Positions 37,198 to 47,735 of a stretch of DNA of 64,000 nucleotides are shown here, one piece after another. How positions within the stretch are numbered: position 1 is the first letter of the stretch; every line of letters starts with the position of its first letter. The position numbers and the translations under genes are program-made. A model generated the notes under the pieces. That model worked only from the letters and a program-made list of their open reading frames with translations, did no database searches and was not told the origin of the DNA. Origin of the DNA: Bin5 sp965208965 (lineage in GTDB: Bacteria > Chloroflexota > Anaerolineae > Caldilineales > Caldilineaceae); NCBI GenBank assembly GCA_965208965.1, contig OZ242384.1:434001-498000 (forward strand), in the 5' to 3' direction.

Positions 37198-38664
37198 ATG
37201 AAAAAGCTCAGCAGACGATCATTCCTTCAGTCGATGGGTATGGCTGGCGCCGGCGTTGCGCTGGCGGCCTGCGCCGCGCCCGCCGCGCCCGCTGCTCAGG
37301 AATCTGACGGCGAGATGGACGGCGGCGACGGCATGACGGGCAACTTGCAGATCTGGGTGCAGCACTATACACCCACGGAGAGCATGGAGCAGGGCCCCAA
37401 CAATCCCCTTCCTCATAACATGATCCAGGTGATCTCCGATGAGTATATGGCGGATCATCCCGGCGCCACGGTCGAGATTATCAGGAAGCCGGACAACCTG
37501 GCCAGCCATGAGTGGATCGTAACGCAGCAGGCGGGTGGCACGATTCCTCACATCGTGTGGACGCACTCCTTCTGGGTACAGGATGAGATCGACAAGAACT
37601 GGTGGATTCCGCTGGATCCGTTCTTTGAACAGCCCAACCCCTACGTAGCCGCAGGAGACCCGGGCAGCGAGCGCTGGCTGGACCAGTTCTACGAGATTCC
37701 CACCGAGGCCAAACGCGGCCCGGACGGCAAGCACTATGTCGTGCCTATCGACCTGGTGACGACGTTCTTCTTCTTTAACCAGAACGTTTTTGACGAGGTC
37801 GGCCTTTCGGCTCCTTCCACCTACGGCGAGTGGATTGAAGTCCAGGAGGCGCTGCAGGATACCATCATCCCCAACGCCAGGCTGGCCTGGTACCAGTCCC
37901 AAGTCGGGGCGATGCTGTATGCGAAGAAGGATGACATTATCAACGCTGACGGCGGCGTTGCCTCGTTGGAAGAGGTCGGCTGCGCCATGAAGAACGGGCT
38001 CTACACCGCCACAGATCCCGAGTATGGCGAGTGGTTCCGTCTGGTAAAGCAGTTGATCCCCTACCTGGCGCCGGACTGGGCTGCTGAGGGCGCGGACTTC
38101 AACCGCAAGTTCCTCCAAAAGGATGTGGCCGTATATGAAGACGGCAGCTGGCGCTTCGGCTACCTCAAGGCCGATCCGCTGGTCGATTTCGAGTGGAGCA
38201 CATTCTACGCTCCCACCATCACCGAGGCCGATTCGCCCTTTGCGATTGGCGAGGCAGCTCCCCCGATCGGTGGGGCGACTGCGGCCCAGTGGGCAATGGC
38301 AACCAAGACGGAGCGGGATGGAATCGTGCCGCTGGCTGTGGACTTCCTGCGATACGTGACTGCGCCCCAGAACGCCGGGCGCATGATCGCGGAAACGGGC
38401 ACGTTCCTGCCCAACATCAAGGGCGTTGACGTGAATCCCGATCTGAGAGAGCCGTTGCGCGCGATCACCGAGGGGTTGGGCGAGGCCGGCATGGTCACCT
38501 ATCCCGACAAGATTGGCACCGAACAGCGCGAGAAGATCGCAGCCATCTGGACCGACTTCAAGCTGGACGTGGTAACGCAGGATGAGGCCGCAGAGCAGAT
38601 CAACGAGCTGCTGCTTGAGTACGCGGATGAGGCGATAGAAAAGAACGGCTGGGACTGCAGTTAG
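37198..38664 (+). CDS. Tat-exported sugar-binding lipoprotein of an ABC importer
   Basis: 488 residues from the ATG with AAGGAG ahead. Twin-arginine signal SRRSFLQ (5-11), a hydrophobic stretch and lipobox LAAC at about 25 show Tat export followed by lipid anchoring. An Ala/Pro then acidic linker leads to a family 1 solute-binding fold. It binds a sugar or other polar solute outside the membrane. Two permease genes follow; the ATPase is missing here, as is common for importers that share one. Confidence 0.92.
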   Translation: MKKLSRRSFLQSMGMAGAGVALAACAAPAAPAAQESDGEMDGGDGMTGNLQIWVQHYTPTESMEQGPNNPLPHNMIQVISDEYMADHPGATVEIIRKPDNLASHEWIVTQQAGGTIPHIVWTHSFWVQDEIDKNWWIPLDPFFEQPNPYVAAGDPGSERWLDQFYEIPTEAKRGPDGKHYVVPIDLVTTFFFFNQNVFDEVGLSAPSTYGEWIEVQEALQDTIIPNARLAWYQSQVGAMLYAKKDDIINADGGVASLEEVGCAMKNGLYTATDPEYGEWFRLVKQLIPYLAPDWAAEGADFNRKFLQKDVAVYEDGSWRFGYLKADPLVDFEWSTFYAPTITEADSPFAIGEAAPPIGGATAAQWAMATKTERDGIVPLAVDFLRYVTAPQNAGRMIAETGTFLPNIKGVDVNPDLREPLRAITEGLGEAGMVTYPDKIGTEQREKIAAIWTDFKLDVVTQDEAAEQINELLLEYADEAIEKNGWDCS

Positions 38665-38832
38665 TCGTTTGTTGTGGTTAGTATTCAGCCCTTAGTGAGC
38701 TTCCGGCTTCTTCTTGCCGATGGCGATGGCTGAGGGCTGGAGACTAAGAACTCGAAGTCTATTGACGCAGGTGGGTTCCACGGCGAAAGATCTCGTGGAG
38801 CCCGCCTGTACTGTAGAGATGGGAATGGCGCT

Positions 38833-39798
38833 ATGACAACAGAAGAGATTCGCGCGCCTGCGTCAGGCGCTACGGTCGCGCGACCGTCGGCGCCGCAAGA
38901 GAGGCAGGCAACGCTCGGGCAGCGCATCTACCGCTACCGCTTCGTTTACCTGATGCTGGTTCCCACTTTTGCGCTGCTGCTGACCTTCAACTATTACCCG
39001 GCCTTTATGGGGCTATACCGGGCCTTTTTCAAATGGGATATAGGTCTGCAGCCGGAGTTCCTGGGGTTGGGCAACTTCGAGAAGCTCTTCATCAGGGATG
39101 ACATTTTCATCAAGTCGCTGCGCCACGTGAGCCTGCTTACTTCATGGCGGGTGATAAGCGCTGTGACGTTCCCTTTCATCGTTGCCGAACTGATCTTCAA
39201 CTTGCGCAGCAATGTACACAAGTACACATATCGCGTCCTGACTATCCTGCCGGCGGTGGTGCCGGGCATCGTCATCTTATTGCTGTGGCAGTTCATCTAT
39301 GACGGCACGCACGGCCTTTTGAACGCCTTCCTGGAGGGGGTTGGACTGGAGGACTGGCAGCAGCCGTGGCTGGGAAGCCCGAAGACGGCGCTCTATGCGG
39401 TTACGTTCATGGGGTTTCCCTGGGTAGGCGGTGTGACTGTTCTGATCTATCTGGCGGGCCTGCAGGGCATCTCGGATGAGGTTATTGACAGTTCGCTGGT
39501 GGACGGCTGCTCGGGTTTGCGGCGAATCTTTGCGATCGACATTCCTCTTATTCTCGGTCAGTTCAAGCTGATCATCGTACTGGCGGTCATCGGCGGCCTG
39601 CAGGGCTGGGTAGCTGTATTTGTGATGACGGCTGGTGGGCCAGGGACGGCAAGTATGGTGCCCGGACTGTGGATGTACAATAACGCTTTTTTGTGGAACA
39701 AGATGGGATATGCGTCCGCGATCGGGATGTTCTTGTTCGTGCTGATAATGGGTCTGACGATCTTGAATGTGAAGTTCGTCAAGACGGGTGACTATTGA
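38833..39798 (+). CDS. ABC sugar permease, MalF type
   Basis: 321 residues with about six membrane spans after a 35-residue cytoplasmic start. The loop EVIDSSLVDGCSGLRRIFAIDIPLI is the EAA motif that contacts the ATPase. It pairs with the next permease and the upstream binding protein. Confidence 0.92.
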   Translation: MTTEEIRAPASGATVARPSAPQERQATLGQRIYRYRFVYLMLVPTFALLLTFNYYPAFMGLYRAFFKWDIGLQPEFLGLGNFEKLFIRDDIFIKSLRHVSLLTSWRVISAVTFPFIVAELIFNLRSNVHKYTYRVLTILPAVVPGIVILLLWQFIYDGTHGLLNAFLEGVGLEDWQQPWLGSPKTALYAVTFMGFPWVGGVTVLIYLAGLQGISDEVIDSSLVDGCSGLRRIFAIDIPLILGQFKLIIVLAVIGGLQGWVAVFVMTAGGPGTASMVPGLWMYNNAFLWNKMGYASAIGMFLFVLIMGLTILNVKFVKTGDY

Positions 39799-39887
39799 GT
39801 GGTGGGCGCTAGGTTCGTGAGCAGAGGTTGCCGAGGCGCAGGCCAGGGTAAAGCGCAGGGTCACCCGGACGACAGGAGAGTTGAGCG

Positions 39888-40769
39888 ATGACAGTACTGG
39901 AAGGACAACCGCAGCCGGTGCAACGCATGTCGTTGGGCGCCGGCTGGCGCCGCGCCTGGCGCACGGGGGATTGGTGGCGCCATCTGGGACTGGGTGGCTT
40001 CCTGTTTTTCATGTTTCTGCCATTCATCATCACGATAATCATTTCGTTCAAGGATATCCCGCAGTTCGACCATTACCCGTTCACTGTCACGTTTCCTCTC
40101 CACCCTGACAACTATCTTGAAGCTTGGCGCATTGTCTCCCGCTACATCTTGAATAGCATAATCACCAGCGGCACCTCGGTGGTTGGTATGGTTATTCTGG
40201 CGGCGATTGCGGCGTGGGCTTTTGCCCGCTATCCTTTCCCAGGGAGGGAGTTCTTCTTTTTCGGCGTGCTGGCCCTGTTGATGGTGCCGGGGGAACTTAC
40301 CCTGATTCCGGCCTTCCTGCTGGTAAAGGATCTCGGACTGCTGAATACCCGCTGGGTGTTGATCGCCCCTTACATCGCGGGCGGGCAGGTTTTTGCCATC
40401 TTCATTCTGCGTCAGTTCTTCGAAGCTCTGCCAGGCGAGATGTTTGAGGCGGCGAGGATCGACGGGGCAAACGAACTGCAGGTATTTCGTCACATTGGCA
40501 TCCCGCTGTCGCAGTCGATTCTTGGTGTCGTTGCAATTATGCACGTTCTCAGCACTTGGAATGACGTTATCTGGCCCCTGGTAACACTCCGCAGCAACGA
40601 ACTGATGACGCTGACCATCGGACTCTATGCGTTTCGAACCGCCTGGTACACGATTTGGGGTCCCCTGATGGCGGGTTATGTGATTGCTTCGATTCCTCTG
40701 ATCATCCTGTTCGCTTTTACCAGCCGCCTCTTTGTCGAAGGTCTTAGCTCCGGCGCCATCAAGATGTAA
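39888..40769 (+). CDS. ABC sugar permease, MalG type
   Basis: 293 residues, six spans, with the EAA loop EMFEAARIDGANELQVFRHIGIPL. Start ATG follows AGGAG. It completes the channel of the importer. The C terminus RLFVEGLSSGAIKM is typical for MalG-like proteins. Confidence 0.94.
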   Translation: MTVLEGQPQPVQRMSLGAGWRRAWRTGDWWRHLGLGGFLFFMFLPFIITIIISFKDIPQFDHYPFTVTFPLHPDNYLEAWRIVSRYILNSIITSGTSVVGMVILAAIAAWAFARYPFPGREFFFFGVLALLMVPGELTLIPAFLLVKDLGLLNTRWVLIAPYIAGGQVFAIFILRQFFEALPGEMFEAARIDGANELQVFRHIGIPLSQSILGVVAIMHVLSTWNDVIWPLVTLRSNELMTLTIGLYAFRTAWYTIWGPLMAGYVIASIPLIILFAFTSRLFVEGLSSGAIKM

Positions 40770-40807
40770 GCTGCTTGGGAGCGCTGCTGTCTCTCCTGCA
40801 CATTTCA

Positions 40808-43684
40808 ATGCGTTCCATTTACAGCTACCTTGGCCTTTGGAGAATCGCTCTCCGGCGATTCAGTTCCGAACCGGTGCTGACGTTTTGTCTCCTACTCGGT
40901 TGGAGCGTCGTGGTTGCGCTGGCGTCGGCGCCGCCGATGTATACGGACGCGGCCAACCGCTCCTTGCTGCAGCATGAGCTGCAGACTGTCCCCAATCGCT
41001 CCGCATTCTCATTCTTTTATCACTACGTAAAGGGCTCCAGCATCGCAGGCGCGGACTGGCAGGAGTATCTGGCTCTGAACCAGTACATGGAGACCCGCTA
41101 TTCGCAGGATCTGGGGCTCCCGCACCGGTCGGACATGCATTATGTCAAAAGTGATCTTTTCCAGGTATTTCCCTTGCGAGACGGGCAGTACGAGCTGCGG
41201 GACAAGCCCCTGTTGCGGGGATACCTTGGCTTTATCAACCGCCTGGAGGAGTACATTACGGTTGTCGAGGGCGGATTCCCGGCGCAGGACAACGCCGAAA
41301 ACGGTAACGGCGAGGTCGTAAATGTTCTCGTCAGCCAGGCGTTTGCGGTCGAGGCCGGATTGCAGGTTGGGGAGGGATATACTCTATTCGACCCAAGCGC
41401 CCGCACTGCAAACGGCGCGATTCTACGGTTGGAGGTGCCGGTACGCATTGCAGGGATCTGGATTCCCCGAGCAGAGTCCAGCGCGAAGTGGCATTTGCCG
41501 CCTGCGTCCTTCGCGAATGTCTTTTTCGTCTCTGAAGAAATCTACATCGGCGAAATTGGGGAGAGGGTTCCGCACGCTCTGACCGATGTCGGCTGGTACA
41601 GAGTGGTTGACGGCGATTCGGTTCGCGCCGAGGATGTGGACAGGTTCCTGCGCAGGGTTTCCTTTGTCGACAGGCAGATCCAGAGCCTGATCGGGACGAC
41701 ATACCTGGAGCTGTCGCCGGTCTCTGCGCTGAGGCGATACCGGCATGTCGCTACGGCGCAGGCGATTCTGCTGCTTCTTTTCAGCATCCCCATTTTGGGG
41801 CTCGTCCTGTATTTTATTGTTCTCATCGCGGACAGTACGGTAAAACGGCAGCAGATAGAGATTTCCATCCTGAAGAGCCGGGGGGCAACGACCGGTCAGG
41901 TCTTTTCGATCTATCTGCTACAGGGCGCCACGCTTGGTATCGTAGCGCTGGCAATTGGTCCGCTATTGGGTCAGAAGGTGGCGCAGTTCATTGGCGGGAC
42001 ACGCTACTTTATGACCTTCAATGCGCAGACGCCGCTGCAGATCGAGACGACGACGACCAGTATGACGTATACGTTTGCCGCGATCGGGGGCGCCCTCTTC
42101 GCGACTGTGCTGCCGGCTATGGGGGCGGCGCGGCTGGCAATCGTCGAGGCCAAGCAGGAGATAAGCCGACGACAGCGCCGCTCCTTTTGGGAGCGTGCGT
42201 ACCTTGACTTTCTGCTGCTGGGGGTAGCGAGTTACGGTTACTACATGCTCAGGACCCAAGGCCGGATCGCCTTTTTGCAGGCCGATGTTCCCTCGGACCC
42301 GTTGGACAATCCGCTGTTGTTTCTGGCGCCGGCTCTCTTTATTCTGGCGGTCGCGCTCGTGGCCATCCGTCTTTTCCCTCTCATCGCGTTGGTTCTGAGT
42401 CTATTGTGGGCGCGTCTTGGTGGGATCTCGATGCTGCTGGCCTTCTACAATCTGGCGCGCACGGGCAGAGTATATACCAGCTTGCTGTTGCTGCTCATCC
42501 TCACTACAAGTCTTGGGACCTTCACGGCATCGATGGCGCGTACGCTGGACGCCAACCTTGTGGCTCGCATCTTCTACGAAGTGGGGGCGGATGTCACTTT
42601 GACCGAAGGAGCGGCGCTGCGGATTCTTCCCTCTGAGGACGGCAAGCCGGTGGAGGAGGGAGAGGAGGAGTTTGTCTGGATCAATATGCCGGTAGACGAG
42701 CACCGGCAGGCGCCAGGTGTCAGGGCGGCGACTCGGATCGGAGATTTTCCGGTTTCCACACGCGTCGGCAGCAGGCTGGTAAACGGGAGGCTATTCGGCA
42801 TCGACCGCAGCCAGTTCCCGGAGGTGGCCTATTTCCGGCCGGATTTCGCGGCCGACTCTTTGGGTAAGCTGATGAATGCGCTGGCTGTGGAGTATAGCGG
42901 CGTCATCGTCAGCCAGTCGATGATGGACGCTCTCGGACTACAGGTTGGTGACACGATCGCGCTGAGTGGTCTCGTCCCTACAAGCAATGCGACATTCGAT
43001 TTTCAGATCGTGGGTGCGATGGGGCTCTTTCCAACCGTCTACCCTGAGGACGGAGAGTTCTTTGTCGCCAATCTCAATTACATTTTTTCTTTGCTGGGCC
43101 ACGAGGTCCCTTACAGGGTCTGGCTGGCTACGGAAGATGCGATTGATCCGGAACTTCTGGTAAGTTCCCTGGACGACCTTGGTTACAGAATACTGGCAAT
43201 GGAAGACGCACATTCGGAACTGGCGGAGGCGCAGGCAAGGCCGGCCCGGGTCGGGCTGTTCGGGTTTCTGTCCGTGGGTTTTATCGCCGTGGCCCTCTTA
43301 AGCATGTTAGCGCTGGTCATCTATTCTGCGTTATCGTTTCGCCAGCGTTTTATTCAGTTGGGCATATTGCGGGCGATGGGTCTTTCAACCAGCCAGCTCG
43401 TCTTTTCACTTGCCGGCGAACAGGTCACGGTTACAACAGCGGGCATTGCGGCCGGCAGCTACCTGGGACTGGTTAGCAGCTATCTCTTCATTCCCTTCTA
43501 CCAGGTCGGGTACAAACAGGCCGATTTGGTCCCGCCTTTCATCGTGCAGATAGCCTGGGATGATGTGGCGCAACTGGTGCTGGCGATGCTGATCATGGTG
43601 TTGGCGGCCGCGAGCGGTACCCTATGGCTTCTGGTGCGGATGAAGACCTTCCAAGCGGTGAAAATGGGCGAAGTGCTCGCCTGA
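40808..43684 (+). CDS. Second large FtsX-like ABC permease
   Basis: 958 residues from the ATG at 40808; a TTG 11 codons upstream is open but neither start has a clear ribosome site. The layout is that of the protein at 19859: one N-terminal span, large outer domains, three spans near 320-450, a middle group, and three last spans with ISILKSRGATTGQVF and FIQLGILRAMGLSTSQLV, the characteristic FtsX cytoplasmic turns. Both end in a motif of the type F-x-x-M-x-x-G-x. It lies 38 bases after the MalG-type gene. No ATPase is adjacent. Confidence 0.82.
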   Translation: MRSIYSYLGLWRIALRRFSSEPVLTFCLLLGWSVVVALASAPPMYTDAANRSLLQHELQTVPNRSAFSFFYHYVKGSSIAGADWQEYLALNQYMETRYSQDLGLPHRSDMHYVKSDLFQVFPLRDGQYELRDKPLLRGYLGFINRLEEYITVVEGGFPAQDNAENGNGEVVNVLVSQAFAVEAGLQVGEGYTLFDPSARTANGAILRLEVPVRIAGIWIPRAESSAKWHLPPASFANVFFVSEEIYIGEIGERVPHALTDVGWYRVVDGDSVRAEDVDRFLRRVSFVDRQIQSLIGTTYLELSPVSALRRYRHVATAQAILLLLFSIPILGLVLYFIVLIADSTVKRQQIEISILKSRGATTGQVFSIYLLQGATLGIVALAIGPLLGQKVAQFIGGTRYFMTFNAQTPLQIETTTTSMTYTFAAIGGALFATVLPAMGAARLAIVEAKQEISRRQRRSFWERAYLDFLLLGVASYGYYMLRTQGRIAFLQADVPSDPLDNPLLFLAPALFILAVALVAIRLFPLIALVLSLLWARLGGISMLLAFYNLARTGRVYTSLLLLLILTTSLGTFTASMARTLDANLVARIFYEVGADVTLTEGAALRILPSEDGKPVEEGEEEFVWINMPVDEHRQAPGVRAATRIGDFPVSTRVGSRLVNGRLFGIDRSQFPEVAYFRPDFAADSLGKLMNALAVEYSGVIVSQSMMDALGLQVGDTIALSGLVPTSNATFDFQIVGAMGLFPTVYPEDGEFFVANLNYIFSLLGHEVPYRVWLATEDAIDPELLVSSLDDLGYRILAMEDAHSELAEAQARPARVGLFGFLSVGFIAVALLSMLALVIYSALSFRQRFIQLGILRAMGLSTSQLVFSLAGEQVTVTTAGIAAGSYLGLVSSYLFIPFYQVGYKQADLVPPFIVQIAWDDVAQLVLAMLIMVLAAASGTLWLLVRMKTFQAVKMGEVLA

Positions 43685-43748
43685 CTTTACATAGCAGCCA
43701 CCGGCGAAAGTATGATTAGGCCACCAGATACCACCGAAGGACTTAGAA

Positions 43749-44756
43749 ATGAAAGTTGGACTTGACGCGCTTACGCTAAAGGCGGTTAGCCTCGATCCGT
43801 TGGAGCTGCTTGAACTGACCAGGGCGGCCGGCCTGGAAGGCCTGCATTATTCGGCAAGGCTGATGGAGGGCCGCGACGGTGCCTATGTGGAAAAGTTGGC
43901 GGAGGAGGCGAAGGCCCGCGGGCTGTATCTAGAATTGGCCGGACCAAGTGTCAACCCAGGCCAGAGTGGTCGGACGGTGACCGAGATGGTGGCGGAGTGG
44001 AAGCCTCTTTTGCCCCTGGCCAGGAGGTTGAACGCTCCGTTTCTGAATACGTGTTTTGGTCTGCTCAAAGAGCGTACTTTTTCTGCGCCAAAACTGGCAG
44101 AACAGATTGAGTTGACGATCGAGGTATTACGCGAGCTGAGCCTGATCGCTGCAGATTTCGACCTGATGATCACGTTGGAACTGCATGTCGATCTGACTTC
44201 GCTTGAACTCTTGCATATTGTCGAAGCGGTGGATTCGGCGCACGTACGCGTCAACCTGGATACGGCCAACGCATTGGGGCTGCTGGAAGATCCCGTAGAC
44301 GCGGCCCGCACACTGGCACCCTACGTGCACACGACCCACTTCAAAGACACGTGCGTTTATCCCACCGACGAAGGGTATAACTGGCTGGGTGGTGCGCCTT
44401 TGGGGCGAGGACTGGTCGATCTGCCCGCTGTTGTCGAAATCCTCTACCGTGCAAATCCAAGTGTTCATTTGAACATTGAGGATAGCGGCGGATTCATACC
44501 GATTCCCATGTACGACGAGGCATTCCTGAACAGTTTCACTGATCTGACGCCCGTCCGCATGGCCCGCTTTGTGCGCCATCTGTGGCGCGGAGAGCAGCAA
44601 GTGCGGGCAGGTCTCCATCCGCGTCCGGAGGAAAGCACGGACATCGATTGGGCCGCGGTGATTCCGGGACGGCTTCAGTATAATGTCGACTACGCGCGAC
44701 GGCTGCGAGACGAGACGGTGGCGCGGGTGGAGGGCGAGAACGGTCGCGAAGCATAA
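43749..44756 (+). CDS. Sugar phosphate isomerase/epimerase-family TIM barrel
   Basis: 335 residues. TIM-barrel pattern of the xylose-isomerase-like family: a strand ending MITLELHVDL, then VRVNLDTANALG, THFKDTCVY and HLNIEDSGG, which would carry the metal-binding Glu, Asp, His and Glu. Substrates are sugars or sugar acids. The C-terminal extension to GENGREA is charged. Ribosome site AAGGA. Next gene is a Gfo/Idh/MocA dehydrogenase, a common partner. Confidence 0.87.
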   Translation: MKVGLDALTLKAVSLDPLELLELTRAAGLEGLHYSARLMEGRDGAYVEKLAEEAKARGLYLELAGPSVNPGQSGRTVTEMVAEWKPLLPLARRLNAPFLNTCFGLLKERTFSAPKLAEQIELTIEVLRELSLIAADFDLMITLELHVDLTSLELLHIVEAVDSAHVRVNLDTANALGLLEDPVDAARTLAPYVHTTHFKDTCVYPTDEGYNWLGGAPLGRGLVDLPAVVEILYRANPSVHLNIEDSGGFIPIPMYDEAFLNSFTDLTPVRMARFVRHLWRGEQQVRAGLHPRPEESTDIDWAAVIPGRLQYNVDYARRLRDETVARVEGENGREA

Positions 44757-44801
44757 GTGATTCAGGCATGTCGTCACTGACTTCAACCAGGGGAAATCCC
44801 A

Positions 44802-45989
44802 ATGACTGACTACAAAGCCGCGGTGATCGGCTGTGGACGCATGGCCCGGGGACACATGCAGGCATACGAGGAGCTGGGCATTCCGATTGTGGCGGGGGCC
44901 GATATCTCCGAAGAGGCTCTGCAGGCTTTCGCCGAGGAGACGGGCGCTAAAGGATTGTATACCGACTACAAGGTGATGCTGGCTGAAGTTCAACCGGAGC
45001 TGGTGTCGGTGGTTACCCACGATGCATTGCATTGTGAAATGGTGGTGGCGGCGGCGCAGGCGGGGACGAAGGGGATCGTGTGTGAAAAGCCGATGGCGAT
45101 GGATCTGACGGAGGCGGACGAGATGCTGGCGGCGTGCCGGGCGTCCGGCTCGCGGCTGACGGTCAGCCACCAGCGCCATTATATGCCCCAATACGTGCGC
45201 GCCCGAGAGCTGATTGCCGACGGTGCGATCGGCCGTGTGGTTTCTGCTGAGGCCTCACTCAAGGCCGGGTGCCTGATGACGGACGGGACACACACGATCC
45301 ATATGCTACTGGCGCTGCTGGGAGAGCCGGAAGTCGACCATCTGCTGGGGCAGGTGGACGGACACGAAGGCTATGAATACTACGGCCACCGCTGTGAAAA
45401 TGCGGGCATTGCGTTCCTGGCGTTCACGAACCAGGTAAGGGCCAGCATGGTCTGGGGCTGGATGGCACGTTCGCCCGCATTCGAAGGCAGAATCAGACGT
45501 CAGCATTCGCTGGACCCAAGCTGGAACGACGAGATCCATCGCTACCATCATTTCATCATTCACGGCGATGAGGGCAGATTGGAACTCTACGGTGACGTAT
45601 TCCGAGACGCTGATCTTCTGAATGCGTCTGCGCTGCGTATCTTTCGGGGGGATCAGATCGAAGAGATTGAAATTGAGTGGCCTGCCCCTGTCAGCGCAAT
45701 TGGGCTCGAGATCAAGGATTTGCTCAGGACGATTGAAACCGGGGCCCCCCATCCACTGGATGGCGAAAACGGCCGCAAGGTGACCGAGGTAATGGTCGGC
45801 ATCTATGAGTCGGCGAGGCGCCGTTCTGTAATCAAGTTTCCGGTCGAGGTGCGGGATAATCCATTCCTGGCGATGTGCGAAACAGGAGACTTTCCTCCAC
45901 CGGGAGATGAAACCGGGAGTTACGTCGCTCCGAACGAACGTGAAAGGTGGCGTGCCAGGTCCGAGAGTGATAGCGAAAAAGGAGCGTAA
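44802..45989 (+). CDS. Gfo/Idh/MocA-family oxidoreductase
   Basis: 395 residues. NAD(P)-binding start AAVIGCGRMARGHM, then CEKPMAMDLTEADEM, the family signature with catalytic-region Lys-Pro. Members oxidise or reduce sugars and inositols. The stop is 2 bases before the SDR start, so the two are translated together. Confidence 0.93.
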   Translation: MTDYKAAVIGCGRMARGHMQAYEELGIPIVAGADISEEALQAFAEETGAKGLYTDYKVMLAEVQPELVSVVTHDALHCEMVVAAAQAGTKGIVCEKPMAMDLTEADEMLAACRASGSRLTVSHQRHYMPQYVRARELIADGAIGRVVSAEASLKAGCLMTDGTHTIHMLLALLGEPEVDHLLGQVDGHEGYEYYGHRCENAGIAFLAFTNQVRASMVWGWMARSPAFEGRIRRQHSLDPSWNDEIHRYHHFIIHGDEGRLELYGDVFRDADLLNASALRIFRGDQIEEIEIEWPAPVSAIGLEIKDLLRTIETGAPHPLDGENGRKVTEVMVGIYESARRRSVIKFPVEVRDNPFLAMCETGDFPPPGDETGSYVAPNERERWRARSESDSEKGA

Positions 45990-45991
45990 AG

Positions 45992-46750
45992 ATGGGAATT
46001 CTGAGCGGTAAAGTGGCACTGGTAACTGGAGGACGCCGGGGAATCGGGCGGGGCGTCTGCCTGGCGCTGGCCGCGGAGGGCGCGGATGTGGCGGTGAATG
46101 ATGTGGAAGGCGCGGAGCAGGCCGAGGCGGTCGCGCAGGATGTTCGGGAACTGGGTGGGCGTGCTGCGGTCGTCATGGCGGATGTTGCCCAGCCCGCTCA
46201 GGTACAGACCATGGTGGACGGGGTCGTTGAAGAGCTGGGAGGCCTGGACATTCTGGTCAATAATGCGGGCGTGGAGTCGATAATCCCGTTCCTGGAGATA
46301 ACGCCGGAGGAGTGGGAACGCGTGACCAATATCAATCTGCGCGGCGAGTTTCTCTGCGCACAGGCGGCGGTCCGCCACATGATTTCCAGCGGGAAGGGCG
46401 GCGCCATCGTCAACATTGGCTCGGTGCAGGCGGGGATGGTGTTGCCGGGCCGGGCGCACTATGCGCCGAGTAAGCGGGGCGTAGAAGCGTTGACCGCGAA
46501 TCTGGCGGTCGAACTGGCCGAGCACAATATCCGCGTCAACTGTATCAACCCGGGGCTGATCGACACGGACATGACCAGCTGGGTGATGAAGGACCCTGAA
46601 ATCCTGCCGATTGTTCTGGAAAATATCGCTCTCAAGCGCGCCGGCGAGCCGGACGAAATCGGGCAGGTCGCGGCATTCCTGGCTTCGGACAAGGCAAGCT
46701 ACGTTACGGGGCAATCTCTCTACGTGGACGGTGGATTCCGCATCATGTAG
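45992..46750 (+). CDS. Short-chain dehydrogenase/reductase
   Basis: 252 residues, classical SDR length. TGGRRGIGRG coenzyme loop, NNAG, catalytic Ser in NIGSVQ and Tyr-Lys in HYAPSKRG. Closest in look to FabG- or gluconate/glucose dehydrogenase-type enzymes; here probably a sugar or sugar-acid dehydrogenase given the neighbours. Ribosome site AAGGAG lies in the end of the previous gene. Confidence 0.94.
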   Translation: MGILSGKVALVTGGRRGIGRGVCLALAAEGADVAVNDVEGAEQAEAVAQDVRELGGRAAVVMADVAQPAQVQTMVDGVVEELGGLDILVNNAGVESIIPFLEITPEEWERVTNINLRGEFLCAQAAVRHMISSGKGGAIVNIGSVQAGMVLPGRAHYAPSKRGVEALTANLAVELAEHNIRVNCINPGLIDTDMTSWVMKDPEILPIVLENIALKRAGEPDEIGQVAAFLASDKASYVTGQSLYVDGGFRIM

Positions 46751-46807
46751 GACGCCGGTGAACAGTGGCCAGCAATTTCACCGGGATCTTTCAGTGAGGA
46801 GAGGAAA

Positions 46808-47662
46808 ATGAAGATCGGTCATACTGGAATCACCTGGGGCATTCCGGGAGATGTTGAGCAGGCATACCGCGAGACGGCGGAATTAGGCTATCAGGGCTTT
46901 GAGACTTTCGCGGCGAAGATTCTCGAACTCAATGGGAGCAGGACGGGCGGATATCGCAGCCTGGTGGAGAGTTTTGGCATCCCAACCGCGGCGGCCTACT
47001 GCTATAAGGAGTGGATCAACCCGGAGACGGCGGCGGCCGATCAGGAGAACGCCCGCCGCGAAGCCGATGGGTTGAGGGGGCTACCGGGCGGTGAGACGCT
47101 CGTTCTTCAGGGCGGGCCGCGTCTCGCAGACGGCTATACTCCGGACCAGTTCCGACGCCTGGCAGACGCGCTCAACGAGATCGGCGACTACTGCCGCCAG
47201 ATTGGACTGACGGCCGGGCTGCATCCCCACACGGGAACCGCTATCGAGACCAGGGAGGACATTGACACGATTCTGGGGCTGGTGGATACCGCGCTTATCG
47301 GATTCGCGCCGGACACGGGGCAGATCGCGAAGGGGGGCAGCGATATTCTGGAGGTGATGCGCACATACCGCGAGCGCATTGTCCACGTCCATCTGAAGGA
47401 CTGGAACGGCAGCTACGAGCGCGACGGCGACGGGAAGGAGATCGACCGCAGCGGTTATGTAAACTACGAGCCGATCGGAAACGGCATATTGCCGATGCCT
47501 GAGATCTTCGACATTCTCGCGGAGAAGGGCGGCTTTAGCGGTTGGGTAAACGTTGAACTGGATGGAACGCCGCGGGCGCCGCGGGAAGCGCGAGAAGCGG
47601 CCAGGCTGAGTCGTCAGTATCTTGAATCGGTGCTTGGCGATGAAGCCGTGTGGACTGCCTGA
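46808..47662 (+). CDS. Second sugar phosphate isomerase/epimerase-family protein
   Basis: 284 residues. Same TIM-barrel family as the gene at 43749, with GLHPHTGTAIE, GFAPDTGQIAKGG, VHLKDWNG and GWVNVELDG giving the usual metal ligands. It looks like inosose dehydratase/IolE-type proteins, which would suit inositol or similar polyol breakdown with the dehydrogenases upstream. Start follows GAGGAGAGG. Confidence 0.88.
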   Translation: MKIGHTGITWGIPGDVEQAYRETAELGYQGFETFAAKILELNGSRTGGYRSLVESFGIPTAAAYCYKEWINPETAAADQENARREADGLRGLPGGETLVLQGGPRLADGYTPDQFRRLADALNEIGDYCRQIGLTAGLHPHTGTAIETREDIDTILGLVDTALIGFAPDTGQIAKGGSDILEVMRTYRERIVHVHLKDWNGSYERDGDGKEIDRSGYVNYEPIGNGILPMPEIFDILAEKGGFSGWVNVELDGTPRAPREAREAARLSRQYLESVLGDEAVWTA

Positions 47663-47735
47663 GAAGCGAGGAGGGGGGAGAGGGTCCCCTGAAAGAGATT
47701 TTGAGCGGAGAGAAAAGGAAAACCGAAAGCGCGAC